NCBI GenBank assembly: GCA_964502095.1
Contig: CAZCUF010000001.1
Location: forward strand, 186,001 to 250,000
DNA: 64,000 nt
Direction: 5' to 3'
Origin: JACPVF01 sp964502095
Lineage (GTDB): Bacteria > Chloroflexota > Anaerolineae > Anaerolineales > Villigracilaceae
Under the pieces are notes generated by a model that saw nothing but the letters and a program-made list of their open reading frames with translations, did no database searches and was not told the origin of the DNA. The position numbers were made by a program, and so were the translations under genes. Below, piece by piece: positions 35,730-43,205 of the stretch (positions are counted from its first letter, which is position 1; every line of letters starts with the position of its first letter).

Positions 35730-36791
35730 ATGCCGATACCGAAATCGGGCCGCGACATTCGCCTGACCACACTCTCGACTTGCGCGGGCTGAGCGTCTAA
35801 ATTAAGCGCGGACGCGCTGGCGCAGGTTCTGCGCCCAATTCAGGATGTTTTCGATCCCGCTTCCACACCGGACCTGTTGGTGGGCCTGACCGGCCCGGAC
35901 GATGCCGCCGTCTGGAAGCTGGACGATACGCGCGCGCTGGTGGTCACCACCGATTTCTTCACGCCGGTGGTGGATGACGCCTACGATTACGGCGCGATCG
36001 CCGCGGCGAACAGTCTCTCGGATGTGTATGCCATGGGCGGATATCCCTTTCTGGCATTGAACATCGCCGCACTGCCGCCGGACCTGCCTGTTGAAATTTC
36101 GGCGGAGATCTTGCGCGGCGGCGCGGAGAAGGCACGCGAGGCCGGAGTAGTGGTGGCAGGCGGGCACACGGTCAAAGACCAGGAACCAAAATATGGATTG
36201 GTCGTGATCGGCTTTGTGGACCCGCATAAAATGCTCACAAAAAGTGGATTACAAGTCGGCGATGTGCTCGTGCTGACCAAGCCGCTCGGTTTTGGCGTAA
36301 CGACCACCGCGTTGAAAGAACAGAAAGCCGCTACAAAGGACGTGGAAGAGGCGGTCGGTTGGATGACGCGCTTAAATCGCGAGGCCGGGCTATTGGCGCA
36401 GGAATTCAGTCTGCGCGGCGGAACGGACGTGACCGGTTATGGCTTGCTCGGTCACGGCCTGGAACTGGCGCAGGCTTCAGGCGTTTCGATCTGTTTCGAA
36501 TTTTCGAAAATCCCGTTCATCTCAGGCGCGCAGAAATACGCCGAAGGAGGCTTCTTCCCCGGCGGCGGATTCGATAACAAGGCTCATTACGAATCGAACG
36601 TCCGATTCACTGGCAGTCTGAATGAGGCCAGCGAGATGCTGTTGTTCGATCCGCAGACTAGCGGCGGCCTGCTGTTGGGAGTCCCGCATGAAAAACTGAA
36701 TATGTTCGAAGCGCGGGCGCGGGAATTGGGCCAGCCGATTTGGGTGATTGGGCGCGTCGAACCGGGCAATGGAATTGAAGTTACAATATAA
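35730..36791 (+). CDS. selD: Selenide, water dikinase SelD, itself a selenoprotein (UGA read through at codon 21)
   Basis: Makes selenophosphate from selenide and ATP for Sec-tRNA synthesis. ATG 35730 has AAGGAG upstream; the frame runs to 36791 with one in-frame TGA at 35790-35792. The context is LSTCAG-U-ASKLS, which aligns with LSHGAG-C-GCKIS of E. coli SelD, placing selenocysteine at catalytic Cys17 and K24 at the essential Lys20. Full length is 353 residues (E. coli 347). Downstream motifs DDAAVW, ANSLSDVYAMGG, GGHTV and DVTGYGLLGH are complete. A SECIS-like hairpin follows the UGA. Standard gene callers would start at GTG 35877 and lose 49 residues including the active site. Confidence 0.9.
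35790..35835 (+). promoter_or_regulatory. UGA-Sec codon and bacterial SECIS-like hairpin in selD
   Basis: The UGA is 35790-35792. GGCGCAG (35819-35825) pairs perfectly with CTGCGCC (35829-35835) around the loop GTT, with an outer GCGTC/GACGC pairing (35793-35797 with 35811-35815). The loop lies about 34 nt after the UGA, and GCAG-GUU-CUGC closely resembles the E. coli fdhF apical GCAG-GU-CUGC that SelB reads. The fold is by eye. Confidence 0.75.
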
Positions 36792-36913
36792 ACAATGGAT
36801 AGGACGAAACAATAAACTTCGCCATTATTTCCAACGCGTAAATCTCTGTGAATTCTTAGTGAAATTTCCCCTTCAGCATTGATGTTAAACGGATTCAGGA
36901 AGGTTCTGAGCGG

Positions 36914-38227
36914 ATGAGTCTTTTGAACGAGGTATTGATCATTCTGGCGTTGATCGTGGTCAACGGACTTTTGGCCATGTCTGAAGCGGCCCTGGTGGCA
37001 GTGCGAAAAGCCCGGCTTCAGCAAATGATCAACGAAGGCGATAAGCAATCGCAGGCCGCGATGGATCTGGTCAATGCGCCGAATACGTTTTTATCCACAG
37101 TACAGCTCGGCATTACGCTGATCTCTGTGCTGGCGGGCGCGTTCGGAAGCGCTACAATCGCCGAAACACTGGAGACCGAATTTTCAAAGACTGCTTATCT
37201 TGCGCCCTACGCCCATTCACTGGGACTGGGAATCGTAGTGGTGGTCATTACGTTTCTGACCATGTGGGCTGGCGAACTGGTGCCCAAACGATTGGGGATT
37301 CAAAACCCGGAGCGCGTGGCGCGCGCCGTGGCCGGTCCCATGCTCTTTATCTCGCGCCTGTTCTCTCCGCTTGTAAACCTGATGGGCGCCATGAGCAATT
37401 TCGCCTTGAAGTTGATGGGAATCTCCTCTGCAGAATCTCCGCCGGTGACGGAGGAGGAATTACAGGTTCTGCTCGATCAGGGAACGCAGGCGGGCATCTT
37501 CGAAGAATCCGAACAGGATATGGTCGAGGGTGTGTTCAGCCTCGGCAACCAGCGCGTCTACTCGATCATGACGCCGCGCACCGAAATCGTCTGGCTCGAT
37601 ATCAACGATTCACCCCAGGAGCTTCTTCAAAAGATCTCGGAAAGTTCGTTCTCGCGTTTTCCCGTGTGTCAGGACAGCCTCGATATGGTGCTGGGCATTG
37701 TCAAAGCCCGCGACCTGCTGGTGCCAAGCCTGGCCGGTGAACCCATTAAACTCAAAGATAAAATACGGCCTGCGTTATACATTCCTGAAACCACATTCGC
37801 TTCGCACGCGCTCGAAATATTCAAAGAACAAAACCGCGAGCTGATACTGGTCATTGACGAATTCGGAAGCCTGCAGGGCCTGCTCACCTTGAACGACATT
37901 ATCGAAGAGATCGTCGGCGATATCGAATCAGAGCCGCAAGCCACTCAACGTCAGGATGGCTCCTGGCTGTTGGATGGAATGCTTTCCACCGATGACTTCA
38001 AGGAAATCTTCAACGTTCGCACCATGCCGCACGAGGAGGAGTATGAAACCTTGAGCGGATTCATGATGATGTCGCTGGGGCGCGTTCCACAGGCCAGCGA
38101 TCACTTCGAATGGAACGGCCTGCGCTTCGAGGTGATGGACATGGACGGTCATCGCGTGGACAAAGTGCTGGTCACCACTCTGCCCAGTCATCCGCCGAAT
38201 GCGCCCGTCCCTGCACCGCAAAAATAA
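36914..38227 (+). CDS. CNNM/CorC-family membrane protein with CBS pair
   Basis: Protein of 437 residues: DUF21/CNNM membrane domain with hydrophobic segments (residues 1-150; MSEAALVAVRKARL, NTFLSTVQLGITLI), two CBS domains (MTPRTEIVWLD; LILVIDEFGSLQGLLTLNDIIEEIVG), and a C-terminal CorC/HlyC domain (residues 345-425). The family exports Mg2+ or related cations. 122 bp separate it from selD; it seems a separate unit. Confidence 0.88.
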   Translation: MSLLNEVLIILALIVVNGLLAMSEAALVAVRKARLQQMINEGDKQSQAAMDLVNAPNTFLSTVQLGITLISVLAGAFGSATIAETLETEFSKTAYLAPYAHSLGLGIVVVVITFLTMWAGELVPKRLGIQNPERVARAVAGPMLFISRLFSPLVNLMGAMSNFALKLMGISSAESPPVTEEELQVLLDQGTQAGIFEESEQDMVEGVFSLGNQRVYSIMTPRTEIVWLDINDSPQELLQKISESSFSRFPVCQDSLDMVLGIVKARDLLVPSLAGEPIKLKDKIRPALYIPETTFASHALEIFKEQNRELILVIDEFGSLQGLLTLNDIIEEIVGDIESEPQATQRQDGSWLLDGMLSTDDFKEIFNVRTMPHEEEYETLSGFMMMSLGRVPQASDHFEWNGLRFEVMDMDGHRVDKVLVTTLPSHPPNAPVPAPQK

Positions 38228-38296
38228 GACGAATCCGTATTTTCTCCCGCCGCTTTTCGCACCAATCGCATCGAATTTCCCCTTTTGGTTCAATGG

Positions 38297-38302
38297 TATA
38301 AT
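38297..38302 (+). promoter_or_regulatory. -10 box giving a nearly leaderless LysM transcript
   Basis: TATAAT ends 11 bp before the ATG at 38313, so transcription would start about 4 nt before the start codon. No room for a ribosome site. Confidence 0.45.
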
Positions 38303-38312
38303 TTGCGCCCGT

Positions 38313-39470
38313 ATGAGTCCAGAAACCCCATCACAAAAGACAAAGGTCTGTCCCACTTGCGGCACGCGTCTCAGTGAAAACGCCACGCGCTGTCTGGTTT
38401 GTGGAACAGAATTTAATCCCAAAACCGCGACCAAAGCGGCCAAAAAAGCGGAACAAGCAGTGCAAGCCACGCGCATGCCCAATATCACACTGAGCCTGCC
38501 GGCCGCGCTCGGCTTTTTGGCGCTCTTCATTGTGATCGGTGCGGCAGTAGTGTTCTACGGTTTACGCGCCACCAACCGCGTCGTCGAACCGACCGCCATT
38601 CCCAGCCCCACACTAACCGCCACCGCCAGTTTGACTCCCACTGAAACTTTGGCGCCCACCGATACGCCTACCATCACGCCACAGCCGCCTTTCACCTATA
38701 AAGTCGCGGCCAGCGATACCTGCGGCGGCATTGCTTTTACCTTTGGCGTTTCGGTACAAAGCATCATCATCTTGAATAATCTGGCATCCACTTGCCCGCT
38801 CAGTATTGGGCAAGAGCTTAAGATTCCCTATCCAACCGCCACCCCATTGCCGCTTCCAACCAATACACTGGAAGCGGTGGATGCCACCAAAGCCGCCTGC
38901 GAAAAAGTGGTTGTAACCGTTCAGGCCAACGACACTCTTTCCAGCATTTCGCTCAACTATGCGGTTTCGATGCAAGCCATCAAAGATTGGAACGGTCTTT
39001 CCACCGATAACGTGTACGTCGGTCAGTCATTGACGATTCCGCTGTGCGCGCGCGCGGCTACGCCAGGACCGACTCCCACCGCGACCATTCCACCTCCCTA
39101 CCCCGCCCCCAACCTGCTTCTGCCTGCGGACGGCGCGGCCTTCACTCTCGCAAATGACATTGTTACCCTGCAATGGGCGTCAGTCGGCACATTGCGTCAG
39201 GGAGAGTGGTATCAGGTAACGGTCGAAGATGTGACCGGCAATCAGGGCCGGCGTCTCACAGATTATGTAACCGACACAAAATATATCATCCCCGCCACAT
39301 TCCGCCCGAAGGATAACGTGGCGCATGTACTGCGCTGGTGGGTGGTTCCCGTCCGCCAATCCGGCTCGGACAATCAGGGCCAGCCCATTTACGTAACGGC
39401 CGGCGCAACCAGCGAGAAGCGCGTCTTTACCTGGGCAGGTATCGCAGTCCAAGGCACGCCTCAACCGTAA
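38313..39470 (+). CDS. Zinc-ribbon membrane protein with two LysM domains
   Basis: Protein of 385 residues. Cytoplasmic zinc ribbon (CPTCG ... CLVCG, residues 13-34), one membrane segment (about residues 60-82), a Thr/Pro-rich linker, two LysM repeats (FTYKVAASDTCGGIAFTFGV and VTVQANDTLSSISLNYAV), a second Pro linker, then a beta-rich domain. LysM would anchor it to peptidoglycan. The upstream extension to 38199 overlaps the previous gene and lacks family features. Terminator at 39489-39516. Confidence 0.82.
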   Translation: MSPETPSQKTKVCPTCGTRLSENATRCLVCGTEFNPKTATKAAKKAEQAVQATRMPNITLSLPAALGFLALFIVIGAAVVFYGLRATNRVVEPTAIPSPTLTATASLTPTETLAPTDTPTITPQPPFTYKVAASDTCGGIAFTFGVSVQSIIILNNLASTCPLSIGQELKIPYPTATPLPLPTNTLEAVDATKAACEKVVVTVQANDTLSSISLNYAVSMQAIKDWNGLSTDNVYVGQSLTIPLCARAATPGPTPTATIPPPYPAPNLLLPADGAAFTLANDIVTLQWASVGTLRQGEWYQVTVEDVTGNQGRRLTDYVTDTKYIIPATFRPKDNVAHVLRWWVVPVRQSGSDNQGQPIYVTAGATSEKRVFTWAGIAVQGTPQP

Positions 39471-39488
39471 TAAAACGAACGCGTCACC

Positions 39489-39523
39489 AACTCCCTGCAA
39501 GTCAACGCAGGGAGTTTTCTTTT
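39489..39523 (+). terminator. Terminator after the LysM gene
   Basis: 10-bp perfect stem AACTCCCTGC / GCAGGGAGTT (39489-39498 with 39507-39516) followed by TTCTTTT. Confidence 0.85.
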
Positions 39524-39575
39524 ACAATTACCCAACATCGAAAATACACTTGTAAAATGGAGGCTGGACACGCCA

Positions 39576-40346
39576 ATGGACATTCGTGCCTATAACCGCG
39601 AAGCATGGAACCGCGCAGTAGACGGCGGTGAAAACCGCTGGACTCAACCTGTCAGCGCGGAGGTGATTGCCCGCGCGCGCAACGGTGATTTTTCGATTGT
39701 GCTCACCGAGAATAAACCTGTGCCGCACAACTGGTTCCCGCCGCTCAACAATTCGAATATTCTATGTTTGGCTTCCGGCGGGGGCCAACAGGGGCCGGTG
39801 CTGGCGGCGGCAGGCGCAAAAGTCACTGTTCTGGATAATTCACCGCGTCAACTCGAACAGGACCGATTGATCGCGGAACGCGAAGGCCTGCACATGGAAC
39901 TTATCGAGGGCGATGCCGCCGACCTGAGCCGCTTCGCGGATGAAACATTCGATTTGGTTTTCAATCCATGCTCGACCGTGTTCATGGCAGATGTACGCGC
40001 GGTCTGGCATGAAGCCGCACGCGTACTCAAACACGGCGGCGCGTTGTTAACCGGTTCGATGAATCCGATCTTTTACATCTTCGATCTTCAAAAAGCCGAC
40101 CAGGGGATTTTGGAAGTGGCTCATTCCATTCCTTACGCGGATCTCACCAGTTTAAGCGGGGAAGATTTGGCACAGGTAATGGAGAAAGGCCTGCCGCTGG
40201 AATTCGGTCACTCGCTCACCGACCTGCTTGGGGGTCAGTTAGAGGCGGGATTCGTCATCACAGCGCTATATGAAGACGCCATGAACGATTCTCCGGTTTC
40301 GAAATACCATCCTGTTTACATTGCCACCCGTGCAGTAAGGATTTAA
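39576..40346 (+). CDS. Class I SAM-dependent methyltransferase
   Basis: Protein of 256 residues. SAM-binding motif LCLASGGGQQGPVLAAAG, acidic strand end VTVLDNS and EGDAADLSRF, then LVFNPCSTVFM. Resembles small-molecule methyltransferases of the UbiE/Methyltransf_11 type; substrate unknown. Ends one base before the next small gene, so likely an operon. Confidence 0.82.
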   Translation: MDIRAYNREAWNRAVDGGENRWTQPVSAEVIARARNGDFSIVLTENKPVPHNWFPPLNNSNILCLASGGGQQGPVLAAAGAKVTVLDNSPRQLEQDRLIAEREGLHMELIEGDAADLSRFADETFDLVFNPCSTVFMADVRAVWHEAARVLKHGGALLTGSMNPIFYIFDLQKADQGILEVAHSIPYADLTSLSGEDLAQVMEKGLPLEFGHSLTDLLGGQLEAGFVITALYEDAMNDSPVSKYHPVYIATRAVRI

Positions 40347-40347
40347 A

Positions 40348-40554
40348 ATGCAGGCAGAGGAACTCATGAAACGGATTTTAAATGTAATCGGCGCGTGCCT
40401 GATCCTGGCTGGTATCATATTTTTTCTTCAGGGGCTGAATGTTCTACAGGGTAGTTTCATGTCGGACGATCCCCAATGGGTGGTCAACGGTGGGATCATT
40501 ATCCTGATCGGAATCGCAGTGTTGATCTTCGCCAGACGCCAGGCAAAACATTGA
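40348..40554 (+). CDS. Small two-segment membrane protein
   Basis: 68 residues with two hydrophobic helices (ILNVIGACLILAGIIFFLQ and GGIIILIGIAVLIFA). No family recognised. Directly follows the methyltransferase stop. The second Met (MKRIL, 40366) is an alternative start. Confidence 0.65.
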   Translation: MQAEELMKRILNVIGACLILAGIIFFLQGLNVLQGSFMSDDPQWVVNGGIIILIGIAVLIFARRQAKH

Positions 40555-40594
40555 TTCTTTTCCGGGCGAGCGCGCCGTTCAATAGACACAACTT

Positions 40595-40816
40595 ATGACT
40601 GACGAATACCGCGTCGGCGACCGCGTGCAAGTTCAGCTGGATTCAGCCTATTGGAAAAGCCGCGGCTGGTTCGCGGGAACGATCGCGCGGATCGACGCCT
40701 ATTCACAGCATCGCAGTTTCTATTGGGTGAAATTGGAACTCGAGGTCGTGGCGGCGCAGGGCGGCAGAACCAGGCTGATTTCGGTCTTCAATCTCAAGAG
40801 CATCAGAAAAATTTAA
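40595..40816 (+). CDS. Small SH3-like hypothetical protein
   Basis: 73 residues, no membrane segment. YRVGDRVQVQLDSAYWKSRGW and WFAGTIARIDAYS suggest a small beta barrel of SH3/Tudor type. Not recognised further. No strong ribosome site. Confidence 0.5.
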   Translation: MTDEYRVGDRVQVQLDSAYWKSRGWFAGTIARIDAYSQHRSFYWVKLELEVVAAQGGRTRLISVFNLKSIRKI

Positions 40817-40875
40817 CTTCGCCAGCTCTCAAAGCGGTACCATCGGCCTCCGTATCCACTATTCTTCGTCAGGGT

Positions 40876-40881
40876 TATAAT
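40876..40881 (+). promoter_or_regulatory. -10 box before the four-helix membrane protein
   Basis: TATAAT with a 34-nt leader carrying AGGAG before the ATG at 40922; no consensus -35. Confidence 0.45.
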
Positions 40882-40921
40882 CGCTGGGTTTTCATCCAAC
40901 TTTACTTAAGGAGATTCCGCC

Positions 40922-41428
40922 ATGCATTACCTTATTGTTATTCTTCGTCTGCTTCATGTTGTCGGCGGCGCTTTTTGGTTCGGGAGCGCGATTATGCTGG
41001 GTTTCTTTATCAGCCCAACCGTCGCCGCCACCGCCGACGCGGGGCAAAGATTTATGGCTCATCTGGTCAAGGAGTCGCGCCTTGTGACAGCGATTTCAAT
41101 TATGGCGGGCTTAACTATCCTTGCAGGCGCCGGGCTATACTGGATCGACTCCCAGGGTCTCACTTCCGAATGGTCGCGGACAGGCACGGGTCTGATCTTC
41201 GCGATAGGCGGCGTGCTCGGGCTAATCGGATTCATCTTCGGCGTGCAGATTGGGACGAACTTAAAGAAGATCGTCAAGATCGGTTCGGAGATTCAGGGAA
41301 AGCCAACGGCGGAGCAGGCAGGCCAGATTCAGGCGGCTCAAAAGCGCCTGCGCGTGGTTGGGCCTGTCAGCGCTTATGCCTTGATCCTGGCGGTGATCTG
41401 CATGGCAGTCGCCCGGTACTGGTTCTAA
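40922..41428 (+). CDS. Integral membrane protein, CopD/DUF2269-like
   Basis: 168 residues with four hydrophobic segments and His residues near the first (LRLLHVVGGAFWFGSAIML), reminiscent of CopD/DUF2269 proteins that may bind haem or copper. AGGAG lies 8 nt before ATG. Own promoter and terminator, so monocistronic. Confidence 0.7.
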   Translation: MHYLIVILRLLHVVGGAFWFGSAIMLGFFISPTVAATADAGQRFMAHLVKESRLVTAISIMAGLTILAGAGLYWIDSQGLTSEWSRTGTGLIFAIGGVLGLIGFIFGVQIGTNLKKIVKIGSEIQGKPTAEQAGQIQAAQKRLRVVGPVSAYALILAVICMAVARYWF

Positions 41429-41445
41429 AGAATATATTGAATTTC

Positions 41446-41500
41446 AAACCCCAAAGGTTCCGGGGCGTACGCCTGAAAATCTTTGGGGTTTATGCTTTTT
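41446..41500 (+). terminator. Terminator after the membrane protein
   Basis: 11-bp perfect stem AAACCCCAAAG / CTTTGGGGTTT (41446-41456 with 41481-41491), 24-nt loop, then ATGCTTTTT. Confidence 0.75.
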
Positions 41501-41577
41501 AAAGTTCAGAGCGCGCCTGTGTTGGGTTTCTTCATTGGCCTATCCGAGCGCTGTCATCCGTTCCCGTCCATTGACCG

Positions 41578-41638
41578 CCACACCCCGCCGCACGCCTGCA
41601 CTGCGACCGCAGGGAGTGTCGAAGTGGACAGCCTCCCC
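41578..41638. repeat. 61-bp direct repeat, left copy flanking brnTA
   Basis: Begins CCACACCCCGCCGCACGCC. Matches 42256-42316 at 59 of 61 positions. The two copies bracket the BrnT/BrnA module 678 bp apart. Confidence 0.85.
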
Positions 41639-41683
41639 GAGGCGGAAAGCGAACTTCAATTCTCCCGGCCCACAAAATTAAGA

Positions 41684-41689
41684 TATACT
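41684..41689 (+). promoter_or_regulatory. -10 box predicting a leaderless brnT transcript
   Basis: TATACT whose expected transcription start falls exactly on the A of the brnT ATG (41696). BrnA would be expected to repress here. Confidence 0.4.
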
Positions 41690-41695
41690 CCAATC

Positions 41696-41989
41696 ATGGA
41701 ATTTGCGTGGGACCCGCAAAAGTCCTCGAGTAACCTTCGCAAACATGGCGTCAGTTTCGATGAGGCAGTAACCGTTTTCAAAGACCCGCTTGCTTATATC
41801 TTCGATGATTTGGAACACTCCCAAGACGAACACCGCGAAATCACTATCGGAATGTCTGCTTTGCGAAGAATGCTTCTGGTATGCTTTGTGGAAAGACGAG
41901 AAAATACTGTGCGCTTGATTAGCGCGCGGCCCGCAACTCGAATAGAGATAAATGACTATGAAGAAAATGCCCGAAACCAAAACCCCTAA
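41696..41989 (+). CDS. brnT: BrnT-family toxin (ribonuclease)
   Basis: 97 residues. FAWDPQKSSSNLRKHGVSFDEA is the BrnT signature, and RLISARPATRIEINDYE closes the family domain; the usual catalytic His, Arg and Glu can be placed. The longer frame from 41483 runs through the direct repeat and is rejected. Type II RNase toxin inhibiting translation; overlaps the antitoxin gene by 38 bp. Confidence 0.9.
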   Translation: MEFAWDPQKSSSNLRKHGVSFDEAVTVFKDPLAYIFDDLEHSQDEHREITIGMSALRRMLLVCFVERRENTVRLISARPATRIEINDYEENARNQNP

Positions 41990-42197
41990 AATTCAAGAAA
42001 TGGCCGCGGAATATCGCTTTGACTATAAAAAAGCGAAGCCGAATCGCTTTGCGTCGCGCATGAAAAATGAGCCATTGATCGTTATGGTTGACCCCGACAT
42101 TGCCAAAGTGTTCACCACGTCCGAAGAAGTGAATAAAGCCTTGCGCGCGTTGATTTCCGCCATGCCCGAGAAGAAGACGAAAGGCACAACAAGGTAA
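41952..42197 (+). CDS. brnA: BrnA-like antitoxin
   Basis: 81 residues; FDYKKAKPNRFASRM followed by IVMVDPDIAKVFTTSEEVNKALRALI, a ribbon-helix-helix C-terminus as in BrnA. It binds BrnT and represses the promoter. Order toxin then antitoxin is as in known brnTA. Starts in the toxin gene; ATG 41958 is an alternative. Confidence 0.85.
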   Translation: MTMKKMPETKTPKIQEMAAEYRFDYKKAKPNRFASRMKNEPLIVMVDPDIAKVFTTSEEVNKALRALISAMPEKKTKGTTR

Positions 42198-42255
42198 TCA
42201 TTCCGAAATTCATGCTCTCCTTTCATCCTTCATAATTCAGCCTTTATCCTTTACT

Positions 42256-42316
42256 CCACACCCCGCCGCACGCCTGCACTGCGACCGCAGGAAGTATCGA
42301 AGTGGACAGCCTCCCC
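42256..42316. repeat. 61-bp direct repeat, right copy flanking brnTA
   Basis: Second copy of 41578-41638. A shorter related stretch (CCCCGCCGCACGC) occurs again near 43047-43060, just upstream of the Gabija-like genes; CATCCTT-rich sequence precedes both this copy and that one. Confidence 0.85.
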
Positions 42317-42451
42317 CTCCCCAAAGCCTTGCGTTGAGCCTGTCGAAACGGGACTTCCACCCGCGCACCATCATCCGTTCCTATCTGAATATAAAAAGAC
42401 TTCCGAGGCATCAACGCCATCGGAAGTCTTTTCAGAAATTTCTTCTTGCGA

Positions 42452-42664
42452 TTACGCAGCGACTGTCTCAAATGCCACATTCAAGCGCGTGGAAGCAGGC
42501 AAGATGTAATTCAGTTTTTCAAAACCGATCACATTCCCGTCTTTATCCTTCATCAAGATAATCTCATCGCCTGTTTCTTCCGCGACGGCTTCATCCTGGG
42601 GATTGCCAAACCAGACCGTAAGCGTATTGCCTTGTTGATCGTAATAAACCTTTACTTGTGCCAT
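42452..42664 (-). CDS. DUF2283 protein, putative antitoxin
   Basis: 70 residues: VKVYYDQQGNTLTVWFG and GDEIILMKDKDGNVIGFEKLNY are typical of DUF2283, often the partner of DUF4258-type small proteins. It overlaps the broken DUF4258 gene by 13 bp, so a toxin-antitoxin-like pair is likely. The partner being dead leaves it without an obvious role. Confidence 0.8.
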   Translation of the reverse strand: MAQVKVYYDQQGNTLTVWFGNPQDEAVAEETGDEIILMKDKDGNVIGFEKLNYILPASTRLNVAFETVAA

Positions 42665-42974
42665 ATTCGTTCTCCTTCTTTCACCGCGTCGGTTGGATAC
42701 GCTGTGATCAAAAATCCTTCGCCGTCAAGCCGCTTTGTCACTGCACAGACCCATCTGCCGATTCGTTCAGGCTTGTAGAAAAGATAAACGCTTGGATCTT
42801 TCTTGCTCAATCGGATCTCGTCAGGATTTTGCAGAACATCCTGAACATCGGCTTCGCGTCCAGACATGAGGGATGTTTTATCGTGATAATCACATTCCAA
42901 TACTCAACCGTCACGCGGACGCGAAAGCCAAGCGGCGTTTCAGCTTCAAAAAGGATCTCGTTGTTGCCTGTCAT
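42652..42974 (-). pseudogene. DUF4258-type gene with a 1-bp deletion
   Basis: From ATG 42974 one frame reads MTGNNEILFEAETPLGF ... EYWNVIITIKHP and then fails; the next frame continues MSGREADVQDVLQNPDEIRL ... TAYPTDAVKEGERIW. Joined, they give the usual single protein. The break is at CATCCCTCATG near 42870. The span is 323 bp; adding one base gives 324, exactly 107 codons plus stop, so a single-base deletion is the simplest cause. It could also be a sequencing error. Confidence 0.75.
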
Positions 42975-43205
42975 TGACTATTTTATATCACAAAATCTGT
43001 TGGAGCGTTGACTCGTGTCGCCAATTCATCCTTCATCCTTTCTGTCCCCCCGCCGCACGCGTTGTGCTGAGAAAGGGAATTCACGTGTGCCCGCCAGCCG
43101 TATTTCCGTCGTTGACCCAGACGAAGCAACTTCCATACTTGAAATTACACAAATTTTGCTAGTATTTGCTTTATACTTGGAAGACACAGGAAAGGAATTT
43201 GACCA

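Noticed and set aside
35877..36791. SelD starting at GTG 35877
   Set aside because: It would lack the N-terminal glycine-rich region, the catalytic Cys/Sec and the essential Lys; the frame upstream to ATG 35730 is conserved except for a UGA with SECIS features.
38199..38312. N-terminal extension of the LysM protein
   Set aside because: It overlaps the CNNM gene and the promoter; the zinc ribbon begins just after ATG 38313.
41483..41695. N-terminal extension of BrnT to 41483
   Set aside because: It passes through the terminator and the 61-bp direct repeat and has no family similarity; BrnT proteins are about 90-100 residues.
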